DNA of 7,100 bases, taken from the NCBI GenBank assembly GCA_041940305.1, contig JBGTSJ010000052.1, positions 1 to 7,100 of the forward strand, written 5' to 3'. The DNA is from JBGTSJ01 sp041940305 (lineage in GTDB: Bacteria; Planctomycetota; Planctomycetia; Planctomycetales; Planctomycetaceae). Both the position numbers and the translations under genes were made by a program. How positions within the stretch are numbered: position 1 is the first letter of the stretch; each line of letters opens with the position of its first letter. Positions 1-7,100 of this stretch are shown one piece after another. The notes beneath the pieces were generated by a model. That model had not been told where the DNA came from. It saw nothing but the letters and a program-made list of their open reading frames with translations, and did not search any database.

Positions 1-1683
<1,683 letters not shown>

Positions 1684-1732
1684 TCTGCAGGCTCAGAGTT
1701 GCGAGCGAGTCTCGCGTATGACGTTTCAATCA

Positions 1733-1764
1733 GAGCGGCACAGGCAGTCCTGCCTGTGCCGCTT
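1733..1764 (+). terminator. Strong hairpin, probable intrinsic terminator of clpC
   Basis: The arms 1734-1746 and 1751-1763 are perfect 13-bp inverted repeats around a 4-base loop (GTCC). A G-T pair (1733/1764) and an A-T pair (1732/1765) can extend the stem. It starts 50 bases after the clpC stop. The downstream tract (TTTCGCTTTG, 1763-1772) is only moderately T-rich, so it is not a classical U-run. The other flank has no T-run, which favours action on rightward transcripts. It could also be a copy of a dispersed palindromic repeat or a protein-binding site. Confidence 0.7.
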
Positions 1765-1824
1765 TCGCTTTGCCTCGGTCGGGAATTCGGCCACACTGCA
1801 TGGAAGTCGGTCGTTGTTATCAGC

Positions 1825-1828
1825 GGAG
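1825..1828 (+). promoter_or_regulatory. Ribosome binding site (GGAG) that sets the start of the first beta-helix gene
   Basis: GGAG lies 6 bases upstream of the ATG at 1835. It supports that start over the ATG at 1718, which has no such motif close upstream and whose frame would run straight through the clpC hairpin. Confidence 0.6.
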
Positions 1829-1834
1829 TCGAAA

Positions 1835-3034
1835 ATGCCTGTGCCCCGCGTACACGTGTCCGGTGTTGCGGCGTTCGCGGCGCTGGGACTGCTGCTCATC
1901 GGCGACCTGGAGGTCAGAGCCGAACGAGTCGTTCAGGTCTCCACCAGCCGCGCGTTGGCCGACGCCCTGGCGGACGCCGGCCCGGGCGACATCATTCGCA
2001 TCGCTCCCGGCGAATACCGCGGCGGACTGCATTGCGGGACGCTTCAGGGCGCCGACGACGCCCCGATCATCATTGAGGCGGCCGATCCCGCTGATCCGCC
2101 GGTGATCAGAGGGGGCGGGAACTGCCTGCACCTGTCGAACCCCGCCCATGTCGCGCTTCGCAACCTGGTGCTGACGGGCGCGGAAGGAAACGGTCTCAAC
2201 ATCGATGACGGCGAAACGAAAGACTCGCCCGCACATCATCTGACGCTCTCGGGTCTCGACGTGCACGACATTGGGCCGGCAGGGAACCGGGACGGGCTCA
2301 AGCTCTCCGGCGTTGACGACTTCCGCATCGAGGACTGCCGCTTCGCCCGCTGGGGCGACGGCGGTTCGGCGATCGACATGGTCGGCTGCCACGGCGGAGT
2401 CGTCGCGGGTTGCGTGTTCCGCGAGGGCGCCGACGGCTCCAACGGCGTGCAGGCGAAAGGAGGAAGCCTCGACATTGTCATTCGACGCTGCCGGTTTGAG
2501 AACGCCGGCGGCCGTGGCATCAATATCGGGGGCAGCACGGGACTGGCGTACTTCCGACCGGAGCCGCAGGGATACGAAGCGAGGGACATCACGGTCGAGG
2601 ACTGCACATTCATCGGCTCGATGGCGCCGATTGCGTTCGTGGGGGTCGACGGGGCCGTAGTGCGTCACAATACGATCTATCGTCCCACGCGGTGGCTGCT
2701 GCGGATCCTGCAGGAGAACCAGGACGCGGCGTTCGTGGCGTGCCGGAACGGACGGTTCGAGCGCAACATCGTGGCGTTCCGTTCGGACGAAGTGCGGACG
2801 GCCGTGAACGTCGGCGGAGGGACGTCGCCCGAAACTTTCACGTTCGCCGGCAATGTCTGGTATTGCCTGGACCGTCCTGAGCAGACGACCCGCCTTGTGC
2901 AATTGCCCGTTCGAGAGTCTGGCGGCTTCTACGGCGTGAATCCCATGTTCGCGGACGCCGAGAGCGGCAACCTGCAGATTGGGGAACGTGCGGTGCAGCA
3001 GGCCGGCGTTCGGGTTGACCCGACGACGCCATGA
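1835..3034 (+). CDS. Secreted right-handed parallel beta-helix (pectin-lyase-fold) protein
   Basis: The 399-residue product is predicted to be exported. The N-terminus has Arg5, a hydrophobic stretch (about 9-22) and a likely signal peptidase I site after V-R-A29. The mature start (VVQVSTSRALADAL, then GDIIRIAPGEYRGG at 51-64) is the usual cap and first coil of secreted beta-helix proteins. Coils then recur with an I/V-x-x-C-x-F pattern at Cys168, Cys193, Cys219 and Cys257, followed by Asn279 and Asn311 in the same slot, mostly 22-38 residues apart. This suggests an internal ladder. The fold is shared by polysaccharide lyases, epimerases and hydrolases, but I recognise no catalytic set, so activity and substrate are unknown. 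The frame stays open back to an ATG at 1718, but the signal peptide, the GGAG site and the terminator all favour 1835. The gene lies downstream of clpC, probably as a separate transcript, and converges on the next gene with a 23-base gap. No clear promoter was identified in 1765-1834. Confidence 0.85.
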   Translation: MPVPRVHVSGVAAFAALGLLLIGDLEVRAERVVQVSTSRALADALADAGPGDIIRIAPGEYRGGLHCGTLQGADDAPIIIEAADPADPPVIRGGGNCLHLSNPAHVALRNLVLTGAEGNGLNIDDGETKDSPAHHLTLSGLDVHDIGPAGNRDGLKLSGVDDFRIEDCRFARWGDGGSAIDMVGCHGGVVAGCVFREGADGSNGVQAKGGSLDIVIRRCRFENAGGRGINIGGSTGLAYFRPEPQGYEARDITVEDCTFIGSMAPIAFVGVDGAVVRHNTIYRPTRWLLRILQENQDAAFVACRNGRFERNIVAFRSDEVRTAVNVGGGTSPETFTFAGNVWYCLDRPEQTTRLVQLPVRESGGFYGVNPMFADAESGNLQIGERAVQQAGVRVDPTTP

Positions 3035-3057
3035 CGCCGGTGTGGCAGAAGCTGCCC

Positions 3058-5112
3058 TCACTCGGGTTGCGTGCCGAACAGGGGGATGCGTCCGCGCACT
3101 CCGACGCCCCAGGCTTCGGCGCCAAATGGGAGCACGCCGATATCCGGAGGGCCGGCATCCAGGGGGCGGACCGAGTCCGGCCATTCAGCCGGGAGAGGGA
3201 TCCCGGCATTGATCGCGGCGCTTCCGCTCTGCAACCGCAGGTCCACGATCGAGTCGGCCGAAAGCAGGTTGAATCCCGGATCGACGGCGCGATCCTCCGT
3301 CGTCCATCCCGGCTCGTAGTGCGAACGGCTGTCGGCGAATAATCGGGATTTCCGGAACGATGCGAAGTGATCGTCGTCAGCGGCGGCCTCCGCAGCCGGG
3401 CTCCAGATGATGTTGCCCCCTGCCCGCAGGGGACCGGCCTGCTCGATTCCCGCAAAGCCGACTCCGGGAAGCTGGCCGGTCTGCACGAACACGTTGTTGA
3501 AGACGTCCCGCTCGTTCTGGCGCAGACCCTGCGCTCCCAAACCGAACAGGTAGTAATCGCGGAAGACGGGCGTGTCTCTCAGGAAGGTGTTGTGATAGAC
3601 GCGCATCACATTCCAGACGGGACTGCCATGGTCGCCGACGAGATGTCCTTCCTGGCGGAGGAACGCACCGGTCGGGTCGGGGGACTCGGGCGGGCCCTTG
3701 TACACTCCGCCCCGCATGTCGAACACGTTGCGGTAGATGAACGCACCGGACTCCGGGTCATGGTCGATCGGCGATTCGTCCGCCTCGATCTCGTGCTGCG
3801 TTAACGGAATGAGGCAGCGTCCGATGCGGTTCTGGAAGATGAACATCGAATGATCGCGCAGCTTGGGGCCGCACTCCAGGCCGTCGTCGTTGAAGTTGTC
3901 CACGAAGTTGTGATGGAACTGCAGATTCGTGACATACCGCAGATAGGCGAAATCGTGATCGTCGGTGAACTCGCAGCGCACGAACTCGATGTCCGCATTA
4001 CGCGGCTGGTCGTCGCGAAGCACGATCTGGTACGAGGCGGTGCCGCGGTATTTCATGTGGGCGCGGGACGTCCAGGGCGCGGCCAATCCGCGAAAGGCCG
4101 AATCGACGACGCGCACATCTTGTGACGCGTTGATCAACAGCGCCGGGAAACCGCCGTAGACCGTCAGGCCGTCCAGTTCGACGTTGCGGCAGCCGTACAG
4201 GCTGATCATCGGACTGCCGGTCGCTCCCCGAAGCACGATGTCGCGAATGCGGACGTGGTCGATGCCCGTCAGTCTCAGGACCTCTTCGCCGAACCCGACT
4301 GCGACAACCAGCGGCAGCCGGCGCGGATCGGTTTCACCGCGATAGGCGTTAATGCCGAGGCCGTCGAGCCGGTGGTGCGCGAGTCGGATGTGAATGCGGC
4401 CCGTCTCGCGATTGAACCAGAGTCCGGGCCCGCAGTAGAGCCCGGTGTCGCGCATTTCCTGCTTGCCGCCGATCCACAGTTCATTGTTCGAGCGGAGATC
4501 GACAGCCAGCCGGTACCCATGAAGCGGCGTCATCGAGTCGCCGAAATTCCCCAACGCCAGCGGCCGCTCGTGCTCGATGCCCCACATCGGCTCCCAGGCG
4601 GCCGGGAGAAACTGCCCCGGCGGGCGGCGGGAATCCGCATGCGGGAACGTGCGGGTCGATACATACTCGCCTTCAGCGCCGTCGTCGAAAGGAATCCAGG
4701 CCGAGGCGGGTTCCTCGAAGAATTCACGGAGCCCACCGTCGAGAATCGCCAGTTCGCCCGGAGCCGACTCGATGGTGATGGGCGATTCGGCGGTGCCGGA
4801 GCGGACCAGCGCCGTCTGCTCATAGTACACCCCGCCGCGCAGGACGAGCGTGTCGCCGGGCCGCAACTGCCGCAGTGCGTGCTGCAATGTCCGCCAGGGA
4901 GCGTCTTGGTCGCCGGTGGCCGCATCGTCTCCCTGCACAGGATCGACGTACAGTCGCGGTCCCTCCTCGGCAGAACGGGGCGTGGCCGGCTTGGGCAGCG
5001 GACGCTGAGGCGGATGCGATGCGAAGCCGCCGGTCTCTGCTGCGACGATGCACGTATTGAGCACCAGACCGCAACACGAGAGCAAGACAGCGTATCGGAG
5101 AGTTCTCGCCAT
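3058..5112 (-). CDS. Large secreted right-handed parallel beta-helix protein with DUF1565-like N-terminus
   Basis: The 684-residue product has an N-terminal signal: Arg3 and Arg6, a hydrophobic core (about 8-25) and a likely cleavage after V-A-A25. Cys13/Cys14 sit too early for a convincing lipobox. A Pro-rich linker (34-46) precedes YVDPVQGDDAATGDQDAPWR (55-74) and PGDTLVLRGGVYYE (85-98), the usual opening of DUF1565-type beta-helix proteins. Residues about 130-260 form a less repetitive, Trp-containing insert. Coil-like repeats then start at Val287, Val311, Val333, Ile375 and Leu397 (spacing 22-24, one double), with further coils around 455-465, 500-510 and 535-545. The ending SGSAAINAGIPLP (629-641) then PDIGVL (656-661) is typical of secreted beta-helix proteins. 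A role in polysaccharide binding or cleavage is plausible; no active site or substrate can be named. ATG 5112 is backed by GGAGG five bases upstream. It lies 21 bases after hemC on the same strand and is probably the last gene of that run. Confidence 0.88.
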   Translation of the reverse strand: MARTLRYAVLLSCCGLVLNTCIVAAETGGFASHPPQRPLPKPATPRSAEEGPRLYVDPVQGDDAATGDQDAPWRTLQHALRQLRPGDTLVLRGGVYYEQTALVRSGTAESPITIESAPGELAILDGGLREFFEEPASAWIPFDDGAEGEYVSTRTFPHADSRRPPGQFLPAAWEPMWGIEHERPLALGNFGDSMTPLHGYRLAVDLRSNNELWIGGKQEMRDTGLYCGPGLWFNRETGRIHIRLAHHRLDGLGINAYRGETDPRRLPLVVAVGFGEEVLRLTGIDHVRIRDIVLRGATGSPMISLYGCRNVELDGLTVYGGFPALLINASQDVRVVDSAFRGLAAPWTSRAHMKYRGTASYQIVLRDDQPRNADIEFVRCEFTDDHDFAYLRYVTNLQFHHNFVDNFNDDGLECGPKLRDHSMFIFQNRIGRCLIPLTQHEIEADESPIDHDPESGAFIYRNVFDMRGGVYKGPPESPDPTGAFLRQEGHLVGDHGSPVWNVMRVYHNTFLRDTPVFRDYYLFGLGAQGLRQNERDVFNNVFVQTGQLPGVGFAGIEQAGPLRAGGNIIWSPAAEAAADDDHFASFRKSRLFADSRSHYEPGWTTEDRAVDPGFNLLSADSIVDLRLQSGSAAINAGIPLPAEWPDSVRPLDAGPPDIGVLPFGAEAWGVGVRGRIPLFGTQPE

Positions 5113-5117
5113 CAGCG

Positions 5118-5122
5118 CCTCC
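5118..5122 (-). promoter_or_regulatory. Shine-Dalgarno GGAGG of the second beta-helix gene
   Basis: The minus strand reads GGAGG five bases before ATG 5112, inside the 21-base hemC/beta-helix gap. It is the clearest ribosome binding site in the window. It gives the last gene of the run its own strong initiation signal, whereas hemC and the ThuA gene show none. Confidence 0.65.
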
Positions 5123-5133
5123 GAGGTTGGAAG

Positions 5134-6078
5134 TCAGACGTCGGTTGCCCCACTGATCAGTTCCTGTGCACCGATCGCGAACAGCTTCGACGCCAGTTCC
5201 CGACCGATCTGCTCCGGCGCGTCCAGGTTGCCCGCGGCGCTGGCCTGGATGCGCTGGCAGCCGTCGGCCGCGAGGACCACTCCTTCCGCCTGCATCCGGC
5301 CGTCACCCACCTGCGCCCAGACGCCGACCGGGGCATGGCAGCCGGCGCGGAGCTCGCGCAGGCAGGCGCGCTCGGCCGTGACCTCTGTCAGCGTGACGGC
5401 ATCCGTGATGTTGGAAAGGACGGATCGGGTCTCGAGGTCGTCCGTGCGGCATTCGATGCCGATGGCGGCCTGTCCGACCGCGGGATACATGAGCGGAGGC
5501 GACAGGATGAGACCGATGCGGTTATCCAGTTCAAGCCTTCGCAGCCCGGCTTCAGCCAGAACGATGGCATCGAATTCGCGCTCGTCCAGTTTGCGGAGTC
5601 GAGTCTCGACATTGCCGCGGATGTCGCACAGGACGAGATCGCTGCGGGCATGCAGCAACTGGGCACGGCGGCGGAGGCTGCCGGTGCCGATGCGTGCGCC
5701 GCACGGGAGCGCAGCGATGGAGGCGAGACTGGTCCCGCGGGGGAAGACCAGTACGTCGAAGCGCGGCGCCCGCTCGGGGACTCCAGCCAGGGTGAGGCCG
5801 GAAGTCGATTCCGTTGGGAGGTCCTTGAGACTGTGGACCGCGAGGTCCGCGCGGCCGTCGAGGACGGCGCGCTGGACTTCGCGCGTGAAGGCGCCCTGGC
5901 CGCCGAAGCTCGCGAGCGGCTGCAGGCGGTCCTGATCGCCGCTGGTGGAGACGTGGACGAGTTCGATCGCACGTGAGGGGTCGGCTGCGCGGAGCAACCC
6001 CGCGACGTGCTCCGACTGCCACAGTGCGAGCGGGCTGGAGCGGGTGGCGATGCGGAGCGGCGGCGCAGATGCAGGCAC
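5134..6078 (-). CDS. hemC: Porphobilinogen deaminase (hydroxymethylbilane synthase)
   Basis: HemC joins four porphobilinogen molecules into hydroxymethylbilane, the linear precursor of heme and other tetrapyrroles, in the cytoplasm. The 314-residue product is full length for the family. It shows the N-terminal RIATRSSPLALW (9-20), HSLKDLP (82-88) with the catalytic Asp86 (Asp84 in E. coli), GTGSLRR (131-137), RGNVETRL (154-161) and YPAVGQAAIGIEC (198-210). AGCHAPVG (245-252) carries Cys247, the attachment site of the dipyrromethane cofactor. All expected key residues are present. The start is GTG 6078: the same frame has the ThuA gene's own TAG stop 33 bases upstream, no ATG lies between, and the conserved N-terminus begins nine codons later. 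No clear ribosome binding site is visible before it. It sits between two genes for exported proteins on the same strand (gaps 33 and 21 bases), with no other heme gene in view. Confidence 0.97.
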   Translation of the reverse strand: MPASAPPLRIATRSSPLALWQSEHVAGLLRAADPSRAIELVHVSTSGDQDRLQPLASFGGQGAFTREVQRAVLDGRADLAVHSLKDLPTESTSGLTLAGVPERAPRFDVLVFPRGTSLASIAALPCGARIGTGSLRRRAQLLHARSDLVLCDIRGNVETRLRKLDEREFDAIVLAEAGLRRLELDNRIGLILSPPLMYPAVGQAAIGIECRTDDLETRSVLSNITDAVTLTEVTAERACLRELRAGCHAPVGVWAQVGDGRMQAEGVVLAADGCQRIQASAAGNLDAPEQIGRELASKLFAIGAQELISGATDV

Positions 6079-6111
6079 TGGCGGGATGAAGTTAAGACGG
6101 AAATCGGCTGA

Positions 6112-7014
6112 CTACGGAGCGAGGCTGACTTCTTCAGCGGTGGGCAGTTTCTCCGGCAGCGGGATGGTGACTTCGCCGGTGGCGACCCATTCGCAGGCGC
6201 GGGTGACGATCGCCTGGAAGCCCTGGCAGCGCATGGGCCAGGTTTCTTCGGGCTGGCCGCGGCCGACGTGGCCGAGGACGGTGGTGAAGACATTGCCTTC
6301 TCCGAAGGGGATCCACCAGACCATCGGCTCGTGGGCGCCGGTGCCGCCGGTGGTGGGGTCGGCGAAGGCGGTGGCGAGGATCTGCATGTTGGCGGCGGGG
6401 CCGCGCTGGCCGTGGTACAGCTCATCCTGCGGATGCATCCACTCGGCGGGGAGGCCCTCCATCACCGGGTGCTTGCGGTCGCGGGTGACGACGGAGTAGG
6501 GATGCTGGCTGCCGTGGCCGGCGCCGGGGCCCTCTCCTTTGCCGGTGCGGACTTCTTCTCCCTCATCGTTGAGTGTGACCCGGTCGCCGAAGTCGGCGGG
6601 ACGCCAGGCGAGGCCGATCATCTCGTTGAAGGCGGGCCAGTCGCCGAAGGGATTGTTGGCGGCGTGGACGTTGACGACGCCCCCTCCTTCGCGGACGAAG
6701 GCCTCGAAGGCCTGCCGCTGCTGTTCGGGCCAGGTCTCGCCGTTGTAGTTGCTGAGGACGACGTCGTAGTCGGCGAACTGCGGGCGGAATCCGTTCCACT
6801 GCTCAGGCGTGCCTCCCTGCGGGGGGGTGGTGACCACGAAGACGGTGAAGCGTCCGGTCCGCTCGAGCATCTGCCTGAGGTAGGGAGTGGTGCGCTCCCA
6901 GTCGTGGTTGTTCTGGCCGTCGACGATGAGGACCTTGATGGGGTCGGCGGCCTGGGTGGCAGCGGAGCAGGCGAGCGAGAGGGCGGTCAGGACGAGCGCG
7001 AGGTGGTGGAGCAT
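6112..7014 (-). CDS. Secreted ThuA-domain protein
   Basis: The 300-residue product has a hydrophobic N-terminus (about 5-19) and a likely signal cleavage near T-Q-A22 or A23. The n-region has only His3/His4 and no Lys or Arg, which is weak for a signal. The L-x-L-A-C16 context could instead be read as a lipobox. The ThuA-like domain (trehalose-utilisation family, class I glutamine-amidotransferase-like fold) is shown by KVLIVDGQNNHDW (27-39), VVLSNYNG (85-92), GGGVVNVHAANN (110-121), DELYHGQRG (197-205) and PMVWWIPFGEGNVFTTVLGH (230-249). A Gly/charged loop (about 150-170) interrupts the second half. ThuA family members are linked to sugar (trehalose, keto-sugar) use, but the chemistry of secreted members is poorly defined, so I give no substrate. 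The start is ATG 7014, with no in-frame ATG upstream in the window and no obvious ribosome binding site. It is probably first in the minus-strand run with hemC and the large beta-helix gene. Confidence 0.9.
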   Translation of the reverse strand: MLHHLALVLTALSLACSAATQAADPIKVLIVDGQNNHDWERTTPYLRQMLERTGRFTVFVVTTPPQGGTPEQWNGFRPQFADYDVVLSNYNGETWPEQQRQAFEAFVREGGGVVNVHAANNPFGDWPAFNEMIGLAWRPADFGDRVTLNDEGEEVRTGKGEGPGAGHGSQHPYSVVTRDRKHPVMEGLPAEWMHPQDELYHGQRGPAANMQILATAFADPTTGGTGAHEPMVWWIPFGEGNVFTTVLGHVGRGQPEETWPMRCQGFQAIVTRACEWVATGEVTIPLPEKLPTAEEVSLAP

Positions 7015-7072
7015 GGTGTCGGCGTATGCGATTGGCAGGCGCGGGATGGAGACGGTCGGCGGACGGTTGTTG

Positions 7073-7078
7073 ATTGTA
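7073..7078 (-). promoter_or_regulatory. Possible -10 element (TACAAT) upstream of the ThuA gene
   Basis: The minus strand reads TACAAT, one base from the sigma-70 consensus, 58 bases upstream of ATG 7014. Transcription would start near 7066, leaving a leader of about 50 bases. The expected -35 position falls at the window edge and shows no TTGACA-like match, so support is weak. The base before the -10 is C, and the spacer contains a 7-base C run. Confidence 0.3.
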
Positions 7079-7100
7079 GCCGGGGGGGCGGGTGATCCGT

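Noticed and set aside
1718..1834. N-terminal extension of the first beta-helix gene from the ATG at 1718 (39 extra residues)
   Set aside because: It would translate through the clpC hairpin, places 39 residues before a good signal peptide, and lacks a ribosome binding site; the ATG at 1835 has GGAG at proper distance.
3044..3056. Small hairpin (5-bp stem GGCAG/CTGCC, 3-base loop) between the convergent genes
   Set aside because: The stem is too short and there is no T-run on either side, so I do not call it a terminator.
1820..3184. 454-codon open frame on the minus strand opposite the first beta-helix gene
   Set aside because: It covers a gene with a clear signal peptide and beta-helix pattern and runs into the end of the next one; its own product is Arg/Ala-rich without recognisable motifs.
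4255..5976. 573-codon open frame on the plus strand opposite the large beta-helix gene and hemC
   Set aside because: It spans two well-supported minus-strand genes and their gap, and its product resembles no family. Long antisense frames are expected in GC-rich coding DNA.
6268..7095. 275-codon plus-strand open frame rich in Gly/Val/Asp opposite the ThuA gene
   Set aside because: The minus strand encodes clear ThuA-domain motifs; the plus-strand product is low-complexity shadow sequence.
7081..7100. G-rich run at the right edge as a possible G-quadruplex
   Set aside because: Only one long G run and one short one are visible before the window ends; four tracts are needed.

Overview
This 7.1 kb GC-rich window looks like ordinary chromosomal bacterial DNA. 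The mix of a UVR-containing ClpC, two secreted right-handed beta-helix proteins and a secreted ThuA-domain protein is typical of Planctomycetota. That assignment is inferred from gene content and protein style, not proven.

Layout. Positions 1-1683 (+) hold the 3' part of clpC, cut by the left window edge. Positions 1684-1834 (151 bases) are intergenic and contain a strong perfect hairpin at 1733-1764, probably the clpC terminator. Positions 1835-3034 (+) encode a secreted beta-helix protein whose start I place well inside the longest open frame. After 23 bases the strand switches. Three genes then run leftward on the minus strand: a ThuA-domain protein (7014-6112), hemC (6078-5134) and a second, larger secreted beta-helix protein (5112-3058). 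The gaps are 33 and 21 bases, so they may form one operon. Positions 7015-7100 lie upstream of it and carry a possible -10 element.

How the genes may work together. ClpC is a cytoplasmic protein-quality-control ATPase, and HemC is a cytoplasmic tetrapyrrole-pathway enzyme; both are housekeeping proteins. The other three products carry export signals and belong to folds associated with carbohydrate binding or processing. They could act on polysaccharides or sugars outside the cytoplasm, but no substrate can be read from the sequence. The link between hemC and its secreted neighbours looks positional rather than functional.

I found no tRNA, rRNA, CRISPR array, insertion sequence, attachment site or phage gene. 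No stretch over 300 bases lacks a gene. I saw no convincing sign of a new biological system. The points most worth checking are the hairpin, the unusual hemC neighbourhood and the two uncharacterised beta-helix proteins.
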